Assembly: GCF_949987535.1 (NCBI RefSeq)
Contig: NC_080067.1
Location: forward strand, 5,022,001 to 5,086,000
Direction of reading: 5' to 3'
DNA length: 64,000 nucleotides
Source of the DNA: Balaenoptera acutorostrata
Taxonomy: Eukaryota; Chordata; Mammalia; Artiodactyla; Balaenopteridae
This document shows positions 21,674-33,537 of this stretch, in pieces. The notes under the pieces are model-generated. The model made no database searches, was not told where the DNA came from, and saw nothing but the letters and a program-made list of their open reading frames with translations. Both the position numbers and the translations under genes were made by a program. Position 1 is the first letter of the stretch. Each line of letters opens with the position of its first letter.

Positions 21674-22640
21674 GATTCTCATATAACCCAGAGAGTAGCC
21701 CATGTGCCTGTATCTATACTGCCAGCTGTGCTAGACTTGAGATGACAAGGAGAGTTAACTGTGACCGTGTGTTGGTACAGTCCTGCCAGGAGAGCATATC
21801 TTAATGGTACTGAGCTCACAGCCCCAAACTGTGTGAGCTGTTCCATGTCCACTTATCCACACCTCTGGTTTTTCTCCCTTTGGAGATTGCATTCTCAAAA
21901 TATGCAAAGATATAATAGCTGGTTGCAGGTCTTGGAACCTGAGTATGTTGATGTTGGAAAGTAACCATGCACACCTAAGCAGGACCAATCTGATTTTTTT
22001 TTCTCTCTGCTTACTATGTTATTTTTTAAGTGGAAATAGCAATGAGCCTATATTTCAGGGTTCAAACTTTTATCTCACAGTGTTGTAAGGATCAAACAAA
22101 ATAAAATATGGGGAAAAAATATTGAAAACTGTAAAGAAAAGGGATATTCTGGGAAGACAACAGCTCCTTTTCTTTCAATCCTATTTCCAACCTGTCTTTC
22201 CCACATGGACCAAATGACTACTGAGGCTGAAAGAAGCTCGTTGTAAGTGCAGCTTTGGTTCTGCAGGAGTTATGGTGGGTCAAAGGAGTAGGAAGCTTTT
22301 TGCCTTCATTGGTGGATGAGATCCTAAAGACCAGTATCAGAGGGAACTGAAGTGAGGATCAGAAATGCCAAGGCTTGAGAAAACCATGACCTCACCTCAT
22401 TGTGTGCCCACTGATAGAAGGTCAACATCTCCGTGTGGTGGGGCTGGACTCATGGTGCTCAGGAGGCCAAGAAGAATTGACTGGGTGGATGGTCCTCCTT
22501 GCCCCTGAGGGTGAGTGAAAGCAGCCAGGGATTGGGCAAAGGATTCCTTGTGATGCCTTCAGAGACTCATGGAGTAGAGAGCATTTAGCTTTCCACTGCT
22601 TCCCGGACTTCAGAAACTCCAGGTGTTAAACTTTAGACTC
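21674..22640. other. Unassigned sequence
   Basis: Overlapping open frames on opposite strands near 21755-21988 have no recognised motif. No repeat family is recognised. Confidence 0.4.
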
Positions 22641-25600
22641 TCTGGAAAAATAAAATTTAAGGTGCCCAGAAACTAGAAAGATGATTAGTAAGAACAACCC
22701 AGAATGCACATCTAGTGAAACAGAGACTGGAGGAGTCATATGACAACTTGAAAAAAATAAAGCATTCAAGGCAATAGAAGAGTAGATTTTCTGGAGTTAA
22801 AAACAATTTCTGTGCAAAAGTTTTTGGTTTAATTGAAGGAGAGGATGGTCAGAGTTGAGATTGACTTGGCAGTCCAGGAAATCAATTAGAGTAAATATCT
22901 TAAAACGTAGAGCAAAAACATGAAGAGAAGTTATGATGAAAAAGATAAGTGACATGGAAGATAGACCCTGGACATCTAAATGCACATAGAACTTAAGAAG
23001 GGCATGTCTCTGAAAGACCCAAGTCACAGAGTGAAAAAGCATATTTAGGTCCAGGGGTATGGATGAGAAAGGACAGGTGCATAAGCACACCTGGAAATTC
23101 TGAGAACCTTCGTACGGGAAAGATCAAGTTACACATAGGGGAAAAGATTAAGACTGTTATGCTATTTCCAATCTGCAATACTGGAATCTAGGAAACAGTA
23201 GCATAGTTCTTAGAGACAACAGAAGGTTCAGGAATTCAGCCTGAGAATCTCTTACCCAGAAAACTGTAATTGACCTGCAGACCGAACAATTCAATTAGGA
23301 CTTTATAATAATTTATAGAATATAATCTTTAAGGAAAACACAGTGTTCTAGAAGAGATTCTAAATGAACAAGTGAAGAATAAATGAGTAATCAAGCCAAA
23401 GAAATGTGAAATGAAGTGGAAATTGTGAACAACAAATCTGAGAATGAACAAGTGCTTATTTGTGTGTTTACTTAGACATAGATGGATGATGATAGGCTGA
23501 GAATATGTGATATAAATGCCAAATGTGATAAATATGACAGAGAAAGAGACACACTGCAATGGAAATTCAACTAATAGTTAAAACTAAAATTATTAAATTC
23601 TCAGTAAGTCCTAGGACCTGAGCTGAGGGGGAAAAGATTGAGGAAGTAAAATCATTCAAATTCTTCAGTTTTGATGGAAGGGTCAAAGAAACAAATGTCT
23701 GTATGCTAAATGTGTAGTCTATGGAGAAGTGGAAAATGATAGGACATGGAGCATTTTATTGAGGGAAATGGTTTTTACTTTTACTTCAAATAATTGTAGA
23801 GAAATATTGATAAGGTAATCATTAAAGAATTGGGGGGAAAATCTATTGGTAAAATTTCCAAATGAGCATAGGAAAAGAGCAAATAGCAATAATCATCAAA
23901 CCAAAAAAAAATAAGACAGAAAAGTAAGTAAAATGAATGTTGAAAATAAAGGAGAAGGAATAAAATTAAGTATGTCAATGATTTCACTAAATATGAAAAC
24001 TGAATTCTCTGATTAAAAGTGTCAAACTGACTTAAAAAATATAGTTATATATTTTATAACTTAAAAAATAGTTAACTGTTATTTGCAAGAAAAATACTCA
24101 AAATGATTTTAAAGAGTCATATAAAGAAAATGCAAAGAAAAAAGAAAGCACAAGAGGCCAAAGGAATATCAGTGTAGAATTTAAGGTTAAAAGAACTAAG
24201 TCGTGAGGGGTAACAATTAAAGGTACAGTTTATGAAAAACGTATACCAACCAGGAACTGGAATGCTCTGAACAACTCAATAGCTCTTAAGAGAGATAAAG
24301 AAAAACTTAAAAATATGAGAACTTGATAAAAATATAAATATATTGGATTACTTCAATATACCTCATTTTGAATTATGCATATCTTGTACACACAAAATAA
24401 GCAACAGCATAGGAAAATAAATGTAATAAAGAGATTTTTAACATCTTTCTAAAGAATATGCTTTCTTCTACACGTCTATAAAATATTTACAAAAATTTAT
24501 CATTTACTTGGCCCAAAGAAATTTTGCATATATAGATTGTATAGGCCACCTTTTCTATCATAATATAGCAGATATTAGAAATTGAATGAAACAGTTATTA
24601 AGAATAAATGACATAAAGCTAACCCCAGAATTTTAATGTATAGCAACTAAGAATGCATTTCTAGATAACTCTTAAATGAAACTGGGAATTGAAAGAAAAT
24701 TGCAAACTAGAATAGAAAGCAAAGCAAACTGGAAACACATGGCACAGACAAACCCGTACTCATAGCAAATGAGTGTAGCCTTGAACACTTTTAATATTAA
24801 AGAAGAAAGTTGAAAATTAAAGGGAATTAACTTATTACCCATTTAAAAAAATAAATTAGAAGAAATAGGAAATTAATAAAGTTAAAAATGAAAGTAGTGG
24901 GGCAAAAACACAATATGAGGGAGGATAAATAAAATTACTGATTATGAAAAAACAAAACTAGTTAAACCATTAAGAAGTCTATAGAAAACAATGAAAAGGC
25001 GAAATTATAAAAATATGGAATGGAAAGGAACAACCATGCAATAGAAAAAAAACTGAAGAGCTGACTATAGGAAGGGTCTTGGTAGCAATTTTGAAAAACT
25101 AGACAAATATGATACTTTTAGAAAATTATAAATTATTTTTCAAAGAAAATGTAGACAACTGAATAGTTGATTAAAGGTGGTAGAAGGTGCTAAATTTAGC
25201 CTTGAAAAAGGCACCTGTCGATAGATTTCAAAAATAAGTTGTATTTAATATTTAAAAATAAATTATTCCAATTTTATTTAAGGCAATCCCCTAGTATGAG
25301 ATAGAAATTACCCCACTTTATTCATGAAAATAACATCATATTAATGGTGAAAACTGATAAAGAAACGACAGTCTAAAGAAGGAAACTTATGTCATACTCA
25401 CAAACATAAAGGCAAAACTTCTGAATAAAATCAGTGAGTAGAATCCAGTAATTGATCAAAAGTTTAAACTATCATAGCGAGGTAGGGATTAATATAGAAA
25501 AATAGTGATATATAACTTTAGGAGAGTTATTATCATCCTATTAGATATTAAAAGCTGCTAAAAATATTTAATATCCAGGAGCCACTCCTATTAAAATTAG

Positions 25601-26930
25601 GTAAAAGAGCATTAGAAAGAAACCAAATGTAATGAAAATCTATTTACCGAAAAACAATGGCAAATATTATCCTAAATGCTGAAACAATAAAACTGAACAT
25701 TAAAATAAACTCAGGATTAGATAGGAAAACCTTTTATTATTTTTATTCAATATTAATTTAGAGGTCCAAGAAAATGAAGTAAGAGAAGAAATGAAGGAAC
25801 ACTGATACAAATACTGAAAAAGAAAAGATAATGTTATGTTCTTGCCAAGATTTTATTGCTGTAACACCATCTTATCTGCTAAGATTTGACAGCAGGTCTA
25901 GAAAAGCAAAGAGTAAAAAACTACTAAAATAAGTGAATTTGGTAAGGTGGCAAAAAGCACATTTTCTCTATTCTAATAATTAGCATTTAGAAATGGACTT
26001 GGAATATTATCTTTATAATAATGACAAAATCATATTAGGAATTAGCAGGACAGACACAGGACTTATAAAGAAAGAAAGAAGAAAATTATAAAGACTAATG
26101 TAAGGATAAAACCAAGAGCTAAATGGTAAAGTATTATATGTTCTTGGATGATAAAAATAGAATAACATGAAAATTTTAATTCATTCAAAAGTGAACACAT
26201 AAATTCAATGCATTTGTAATTAGAATTACAAGGTTATTTTGAGGAAATGTCCAAGTATGGCAACATACTTGCACACACATTTTCACAAATGCTATATATA
26301 TTTATATATATAAATGTATATACAAAATATACACATAAACGTATATACACATTTGAATAGACACACATGTATATACACATTAATATGTACGCACATATAC
26401 AAGTGTACATACATATATATTTCATGTATTAGGGATATATATGTGTATATATATACATACATTTTATATATATGAAAAGATATATGAAAAAGAAGGTGAG
26501 CTATCTTTCCTTCCCAGATACTAAATCATAAAGCCACATTGCTATGATGTTGACATTGGAATGGAAAGTAGATGCATGGAACGAAATACACATTCCAGAA
26601 ATAGATCTTAATTATATATGAGAATATATGACAAAGGCAATATTTTAATTTAGTGGGAAAGGATGAATTATTTAATAAACTGTGCTGACTCGATGTTCTA
26701 TGCAGATGGAGGAAATAATATTAGACTCCCATCTACATTAAGTACAAATATAAATTCCAGATGGAGTAAAGATCTTTTTTTTCTGAACAATTTGAGAGAA
26801 AGTCAATGTCTTTTTACCCCTAAACACTTTAGTATGTATTTCCTAAAAACATTTGCAGTACAATCAAAATCACAACCAAAAATCAGGAAATTCCACTTGA
26901 TAGCATATTGTCATCTCATCTATAGTATTA
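22640..26930 (+). mobile_element. Ancient, heavily mutated long L1 (L1M class)
   Basis: Colinear weak matches along L1. An ORF1-end-like part occurs near 23230-23380 ('gagaatctcttacccagaaa', 'ctagaagagattctaaatga'), and early ORF2-like text near 24000-24800. RT-region text lies near 25390-25790 ('aaggcaaaacttctgaataa', 'tttattcaatattaattta'), and later ORF2 near 26080-26780 ('ataaattccagatggagtaa'). Both frames are destroyed by stops and indels. A HAL1-related 5' part cannot be excluded. The left edge is approximate. Confidence 0.65.
26285..26480. repeat. TA/CA/TG-rich imperfect simple repeat
   Basis: An irregular mix of TATA, ACAC and ATGT units inside the ancient L1. The 63-codon minus frame here is rich in C, Y and I purely because of this composition. 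Confidence 0.85.
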
Positions 26931-26969
26931 GATAATCACCAGTTGTTCCACTGATGTCTTATTAAGCAA

Positions 26970-27170
26970 AAGAGGAATAGTAATTTCCTTTTCTGGTTCA
27001 GGATTCATTTCAGGATATCATGTTGCCCTTGATTGTCATGTCTTTTTATTCTCCTTTAATCTGGAAGAGTTCCTCAGTCTTTCTTCGAATTTTGCGAAGT
27101 TTTTGAGGAGGACAAACCAGTTATTTTGTAGTCCATCCCTCAGTTTGGTTTGCTTGCTGTAACTGAAGGC
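26970..27170 (-). mobile_element. Possible L1ME-like 3'UTR
   Basis: 'atttcaggatatcatgttgc', 'ctggaagagttcctcagtct' and 'ccagttattttgtagtccat' resemble an old antisense L1ME-type 3' region. Recognition is from memory and weak. Confidence 0.35.
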
Positions 27171-27184
27171 ATCCTTAACAATGC

Positions 27185-27795
27185 TTTTTTTTTTTCAAGT
27201 ATTTCTTGGAGTATAGTTGATTTACAATGTTGTGTTAGTTTCATGTGTACAGCAAAGTGAATCAGTTATATATATACATATATCCACTCTTTTTTTTAGT
27301 TTTTTTTTCCCATACAGGTCATTACAGAGCATTGAGTAGAGTTCCCTGTGCTATACAGCAGGTTCTTATTAGTTACGTATTTTACTTATAGTAGTGTGTA
27401 TATGTCAATCCCAATCTCTCAATTTATCCCTCTCCCCAACCTTATCCCTTGGTAACCATAAGTTTCCTTTCTACATCTGTTACTCTACTTCTGTTTTGTA
27501 AATAAGTTCATTTGCACCCTTATTTTTAGCTTCCACATATGAGTGATATCATATGATATTTGTCTTTCTCTGTCTGACTTACTTCACTTAGCATGATAAT
27601 TTCTAGGTCTATCCATGTTGCTGCAAATGGCATTATTTTGTTCTTTCTTATGGCTGAGTAGTATTCCATTGTATATATGTACCACATCTTCTTTATCCAT
27701 TCGTCTGTTGATGGACATTTAGGTTGTTTCCATGCCCTGGGTATTGTAAATAGAGCTGCAGTGAACGTTGGTGTGCATGTATCTTTTTGAACCAT
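27185..27795 (-). mobile_element. L1 3' end, antisense
   Basis: The T run 27185-27195 marks the tail. Then come the 3'UTR ('ggagtatagttgatttacaa', 'ttccctgtgctatacagcag') and the ORF2 C-terminal region. The minus frame 27526-27924 keeps motifs such as MWYIYTMEYYSAI, the typical L1 ORF2 end. No convincing TSD was found. Confidence 0.9.
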
Positions 27796-28504
27796 ACTTT
27801 TGACTGATCTATTATTCTCTATAGTTAGCAGTGGCCTATACACTGATTCAAGCCCTCTCAATGGCAGAAATGGATGGAACCCTGGGTCAGGGATCTTCCT
27901 TTCAAGGCCACCTGAGGACAACAATTGGAAGATCTCCTGCTATCAGTCACAGCCAAGAAGAAAATCCATCATTTCCATATTACCTGGAAATCTTAGACTC
28001 CCTGTACTCTTCTTAGATTCACATTCTTTATTTTTTATAAACAACGAGAAAAACTTTGCATACTTATTGGCTGCAATGGTAATTATATTTGAGGCAACAG
28101 TCTTGTGAAAACCTTAGTCAGTGAGTCACATAATTGAATTTTACACTCAGCTAAATCAGGCCCTCATGACAAGTCCACCCAGAAAGGAAAAGTACTTTGC
28201 TTCATAATTCTTCTTAATTCTGCTGTTTCTTTCTTGAACTGGCAGGTAGTAGTTGTCTTTGTTGTGAATACTAATTTTTTTGGCCAGCTGGCAATATCAT
28301 TTTTTTTTTTGCATAAACTCTTTTGGCCTTCTGCCCCTCTTCCAACACCTCAAAAACTTGGAGCCAGATCTTCAACTGGTCTAAACCAGCCTTTCCTTTA
28401 ATAAGTGTAATTTAATTTCCTGTCTGTTTCTTTGCACAAACGCCAACATTGTAACTCTCATCAAAAGGCTTATAAACTGGCTGTCTGGTTACTGTGAACT
28501 GGCT
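27796..28504. other. Unassigned sequence
   Basis: A 102-codon plus frame (27800-28108) starts next to the L1 breakpoint and has no recognised motif. I do not call it a gene. Confidence 0.4.
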
Positions 28505-29460
28505 AAGTGAAAAAAGCACTGCCCTGGGAAATCAAAGCTCTGGGTTTCCCCCAATTATTAATTATTGTGGTTAGGGGTCAGAACTTGGGATACTTCCTAG
28601 ATAAGACTTTGTTTCCACTACTTTACTACCCATCTGACTTTGGGTACTTTAATTAATATCACTGTGTCAGAACTTCATCACTTACCAAATGGCAATAATT
28701 ATGTTACATATTTCATAGGTGCTTATATTAAAGTGAGGAAGAAATTAAACAATGATTCATGGTGCATAGCATACATATAGCAACATTTAGTAAATGTGTT
28801 ACTGAACCAAACTTGGGTCCACTCACCCGCACACAGTAAAGCCAATCTACTGATACCAGGTTGTGGTGAAGGAAAGTGCAGGGTTTATTGCAGGGCACCA
28901 AGCAAGGAGAATGGGCAGCTAGTGCTTAAAAGACCTGTTCTCCCCAGTGGCTTTCAGGGAAAGGTTTTTAAAGGCAGGGTGAGGGAAGGGTGGTTTGTGG
29001 GGTGTGGTCAGCTCGTGGACATTCTTCTGACTGGCTGGTGGTGAGGTCATCAGGAGTCAACATCATCAACCTTCTGGGTCCAACTGGTCTGGAGTCTATG
29101 TGCTTGTGGGCAGCAGACAGTTAACTTCTTCCACCTGGTGGGGGTTTCAGTATCTGCAAAACAGCTCAAAGGACATGGCTCAGAATATTCTCTATAGCCC
29201 TTGAGGAGGAACTAAAGGTCCTTGACTTTGTTTATTGGCTAAACCACCAATATTTTATCTTGCTTGGCTGTTTCCTTTCTTTCTGCATTTTCTCACATCT
29301 GTGATCAAGTTTGCTCTTTGGAACTCAGGGAGGGTCTAGGAGGCTAAAGATTTTCTACAGACAAGAGGCAGGTGAAGGACATGGGGGGGGGCTCTCTCTT
29401 GGGAAAGCCCCATAGGGTCCTGCTCGGTTACAAATGTTGACGATAGTTATAACTAGTTAT
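28505..29460 (+). mobile_element. MIR SINE split by an ERV1 LTR
   Basis: The left part, 28505-28796, follows the MIR order ('agcactgccctgggaaatca', 'ctgactttgggtactttaat', 'gcaacatttagtaaatg'). The MIR 3' end continues after the LTR at 29437-29460 ('ttgacgatagttataact'). The split fixes the LTR as the younger insertion. Confidence 0.65.
28797..29432 (-). mobile_element. Solitary ERV1-class LTR (MER41-like)
   Basis: A 636-bp element with TG...CA ends and a 4-bp TSD, aatg, at 28793-28796 and 29433-29436; both are typical of gammaretrovirus-like ERV1. On the minus strand the order is U3, a TATA-like ctttaaaa near 28966-28973, then the poly(A) signal AATAAA (complement of 28884-28889). No retroviral coding sequence is adjacent, so it is a solo LTR left by recombination. 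It resembles artiodactyl MER41-type LTRs; the subfamily name is from memory. Confidence 0.85.
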
Positions 29461-29490
29461 TATGTCACTTTGGTAAAGCATGTAAATGAA

Positions 29491-30039
29491 TGTTTTGGGT
29501 ATCAGTTATGTATAACAAACTACCCCAAACCTTCTGGTTTAAAACAAAAACAACTTTATTGTGCTCACAATCTATAGGTCAAGAATTGAGCAGGGCTTGG
29601 CTGGGTGTGGCATCACCTGGTGTCACGCAGTCATTTGCAGCTGGTAGCTGGGATGGTTTTGGATAGTCCAAGAAGGCTTCACTTGTTTGTGGTCTCACTT
29701 GCCTGGTAGCTTGGGAGGGACAGCTAGAAGACTGGTCTCAGCTTAGTCTCTCTCCTCCATGAGTTCCAGTCTTTCCAATATGGTCTTTCCAGCAGGAGCA
29801 TTAGACTGCTTACATAGTAGCTCAGGACTGTAGAATGAGTGTTCTAAGAATCCAAAGAAGAGCTACAAAGCTTCTTATAACATAGTTTCAGAAGTCACCA
29901 AGTGTCACGTGTGCTGCATTCTTTTGGTTTCACAGGACTAGCTCATATTCAATGTGGAAGGGGACTACACAAGTGCATAAATACTGGGAAGCATGATTCA
30001 TCGGGGTGAGGGGCGGCATGTTGAAGACAAGCTACCACA
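29491..30039 (-). mobile_element. ERVL-MaLR solo LTR (MLT1-like)
   Basis: A 549-bp element with TG...CA ends and the 5-bp TSD atgaa (29486-29490 and 30040-30044), the TSD length used by ERVL/MaLR. AATAAA lies on the minus strand at 29555-29560, inside the MLT1-type end ('accccaaaccttctggttta' on the plus strand). No internal sequence remains. Confidence 0.8.
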
Positions 30040-30334
30040 ATGAATAATAACGTTTCTTCCAGGAGTATTCATTTATATCTCTGTGCAGACTAATGGTTAT
30101 TCATTAGTTGGGCATGTGCCCAAGGTGTTTTATTACAACAAAATGCTTGAAAAAAGGACTACAGTCTCATCTCATCTCATGGAGTGGCTTGAAATTTTCT
30201 GAGACTGAGTTTTGGGAAGGAGATTGGCTTGGGAGATCAGAGGAAAGTATAAATAGGAGCAGACTTCTCTTTAGAGTCAATCTTTCCTAATGTTTCATTT
30301 CTTCTCATTGAAATTATTTGAGGATTGGGGAATA

Positions 30335-30760
30335 TATTCCTTGGTCCCTGCTCTGACTGCACTATATTAAAAGCCACCCCTTAATCTCAGTGGCTTGTAA
30401 TAATGAATGTTTATTTCCTGCTCTCTTGTCTATAAGTCAGCTGTGGCTCTGCTGGGCTTAGCTGAGATCGTTTGGGGTCAGCTGGATTAGGACTCAGGCT
30501 TTGGGTGGATCCAGGTATGTCCCACGTGTCTCCTCATTCTGGAACTGTGAGAGAGTTCTGAACTTATGGTGAAATTCAAGAGGCTAAAGCAAAACATGGA
30601 AGCACATGTAAGACCTCTGTTCATGCCATGTCCACTTACATTCCACTAGCTAAATCAAATCACATGGGTAAGCCCAAAGTCAGTAGAGCTAGGAAGTCTA
30701 TTCTACCCACAGGAAGGCCACAGGGGAAAGGAATAATCGTGAACAGTCAGTATTCTCTAC
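30335..30760 (-). mobile_element. MLT1-like LTR, older copy
   Basis: 'ccacccttaatctcagtggc'-type start, then 'gtcagctgtggctctgctgg', 'aaatcacatgggtaagccca' and 'tattctacccacaggaaggc', as in MLT1-class LTRs read antisense. The ends are eroded and there is no TSD. Confidence 0.6.
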
Positions 30761-30764
30761 CATG

Positions 30765-32008
30765 GAGAGTCTAGGCGTAGTGGAATAAAAAGTCAGTTCC
30801 TTGGACATTCATATTATGCTGAAAGGATGTGCAATTTTCTGTTTGTAAGACTCTCTCTCCCACACAGTAGACTAGAGCTTCACCTTCTGATAAATTTTTA
30901 GTACTCAGAGTTCACTCCAAAGCATCAGATTTTAATTATATAATATACAGAAATTACTACCCTATTTTAGGACTTTCTGTTATTTATATTCATACTATGT
31001 TTATGAAACACAAACACCATATTTAGCTATTGACAATGCATAAGAAATTGTTCTCTGCCCTGAGGAATTTATTTCAGAGCAATTCAAGCTATTTAAATCA
31101 GTGTCAGGCTCTCAACTTTGAACAGACAGCTGTGGAGAGGAGATAAGCTTTTGAAGATGCAGCAGAAATGGTGTTTAGAGGGAATGAAAGCGGGAGAGAT
31201 GATAGGCAACAAAGAAAGGGAGAGTTTATCCAAACTTGCAAAACGAATGGTAGGAGAGGAAAAAACCTAACAGTTCAGGTGATGGAACAGACAAAGGTGA
31301 GATTCCAGCTCAGCTTTGTTTTCTGCATTTTCAGAAATCCTGAGGAATTTAGACATCAACTGGATTTATTATTTGGCAGACATACCTCTTGAAGTTTAGA
31401 CTTCAGGTTTATCATGTCTGTCTCATACCTGTTCTGTGCTGATAACACAGAGTAGTTCTCCTTGAGGATGGTGAATTTCTCTCAGTCCCCGTGGATATGT
31501 TGTTAATAGAAAGATTGATACACTTCAGTGATTTTCTAACACAAGGAAGCACTTGACTGAAACGGTAACTTCTAATATGTTATAATTTGAGGGTTCCCAT
31601 AGGCATCTATGGCTTCAAAATAATTTCCACAACTAAACTCACCATGTGCCTGATAATCTTGTTACTTACTTCATAAAAGTTTCTCTGCATTAAGGAATTA
31701 AAGATGATAAGTAAGACCATGATGCCTCATAGATATATAGAGTAGCTCATTGGATGCACATATGTCAAGGGAGGTTTGATAGAAAGATCCAGGCTGGTAA
31801 AGAGCCCCCTTGCTGCCATGAGCTGCCCACTCCTCTTTGCAATCCTCTCCAGCCTCTATAGTGGGCGTTTATTTTTGGCTGTTCAGCATCCATGGACTTT
31901 TCCCCAGTATGATCCCATCATTGTCTTTCGGTAAATTATCTTTCCCACATTGTGGGTAATATTTGGTGAGTCTTTAAACTGAGGTGCCCTGTTCCGCTCC
32001 TCCTCTCC
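30765..32008. other. Unassigned sequence
   Basis: One 74-codon plus frame at 31168-31392 lacks recognisable motifs. No repeat recognised. Confidence 0.4.
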
Positions 32009-32415
32009 TGTGATGGTCTTTTGATGTGTCAACTTGGCTACCGTACTGTCTTCAGTTATTTAACCGAATGTTAACCTAGGTGTTGCTGTGAATATATTTC
32101 GTAGATGTTACAGAAGTACAAGATCAGTTGAATTTAAATAAGGATTATCCTCAGTAATCTGGGTGGGCCAGATTCAATCTGTGGAAAGGCCTTATAAAGG
32201 GAACTGAGACTTCCCTTGGGGAAGAAAAGAATTCTGCATGTGGGCTGCAGCTTGGAAGTGTGCCCAGGAGTTTCAGCCTGCCCTTCCAGATGGCCTGAAG
32301 AATTTGGATTTACTTCGCCAGCCCCCTCAATCATGTAAGCCAATTCTTTGCAATATATCTCTTAATATATATCTCCTGTTGGTTCTGCTTCTCTACTTGA
32401 ACTCTGGTTGATACA
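32009..32415 (+). mobile_element. ERVL-type LTR (MLT2-like)
   Basis: It starts tgtgatggtcttttgatgtg and 'tcaacttggct', then 'gtgttgctgtgaatatattt' and 'cccctcaatcatgtaagcca'. It ends near 'actctggttgatacac'. These are the ordered hallmarks of MLT2-like LTRs. A second copy of the same type lies at 56184-56600. No TSD survives. Confidence 0.7.
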
Positions 32416-33027
32416 CTTTTCCATATCTGCTTTCTCATAAATGAAACTAAAGGGATGCCCCCGTAGCTCTTAGTTTCCTTCTACCAAATCTTTCCTTTTA
32501 CTGCCGTATTAGAGCCAAGGGTGGGCACGAAACTAAGCTTGGCCAGCTGGCAACTTTCACAATCTTTTCCTTGAGAATAACACAAGGAATAAAAACAAGA
32601 CAAACAAAAACCCTGGCACTTTAGAGATTTTTTCTTTTCAGTGAAAGTGTCCTTACAAGACCCTCTAATCGTTCCTTCTTACTTTGTTTTTGCTCTATTT
32701 CCAATCCTGGTTCATAGCTATTGTATTCTCTTAGTAAATTTTTCTTTTGCTTGGCCACAGCAAAAGGATGACTGACAAGCCCAGCTGTGTCACTTGCAAC
32801 AAGAACAAAAAGCTTAACTGTTACAGCCCATGAGCATTCTGACGGACAAAACTTGGGTTCATTGAAAACCTGAGCTCCCAGAATATATAGAAACAAACAG
32901 ATAAACCCCTGAAACACCCCATAATCAGATTGAATCTAATTTTTCTTTTGCTTTAAGTCAGGGCTGGGGACTCTATTAAAATGTCAATAATTTCTGGCAG
33001 GAGTAACAAGTTAAACAATTATCATCC
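32416..33027. other. Unassigned sequence
   Basis: A 98-codon minus frame (32621-32917) has no recognised domain. Nothing else seen. Confidence 0.4.
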
Positions 33028-33038
33028 CATGCATTTTA

Positions 33039-33277
33039 CTTTTTTTAATTTATTTTTTAAACTTTTTATTTTATATTGGAGTACAGGTGATTCACAATGT
33101 TGTGTAGGTTTCAGGTGTACAGCAAAGTGATTCAGTTATACATGTACATGTATCTATTCTTTTTCAAATTCTTTTCCCATTTAGGTTGTTACGTAATATT
33201 GAGCAGAGTTCCCTGTGCTATACAGGAGGTCCTTGTTGGTTATCTATTTTATATACAGCCGTGTGTACATGTCCACA
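33039..33277 (-). mobile_element. Very short L1 (3'UTR only)
   Basis: A 239-bp insertion with a T-rich tail at the left, then 'ttggagtacaggtgattcac' and 'ttccctgtgctatacaggag'. The 11-bp TSD catgcatttta is at 33028-33038 and 33278-33288. It was truncated before reaching ORF2. Confidence 0.93.
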
Positions 33278-33288
33278 CATGCATTTTA

Positions 33289-33537
33289 GTTTAACTTAGC
33301 CTTTCCATGGAGCCAGGAAGTATGGAAACCAAAGTGAAAGAGGGAGACTGCCTGTGAACTGTGATGGGAGTGCTGGCAAGAAAAAGGGTGAAACATGAAG
33401 GACTCCATGAACGATAGAACCTCCTGGAGGATGGGGGTGCGGGAGTAGGTAAGATATGGGATGGAAAAATAAGGAGGGCTGTGGGGAGGGAACTGGGATT
33501 GCTGCACCGTTATAGTGACTAGCTAGGATCACTCTAC
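33289..33537. other. Unassigned short stretch
   Basis: Two overlapping minus frames (33286-33562) are compositionally odd (P/S/H-rich) and have no recognised motif. Confidence 0.35.

Noticed and set aside
28797..30039. A provirus with two LTRs (28797-29432 and 29491-30039)
   Set aside because: The two LTRs belong to different classes (ERV1 with a 4-bp TSD; MaLR with a 5-bp TSD), each has its own TSD, and only 58 bp separate them.
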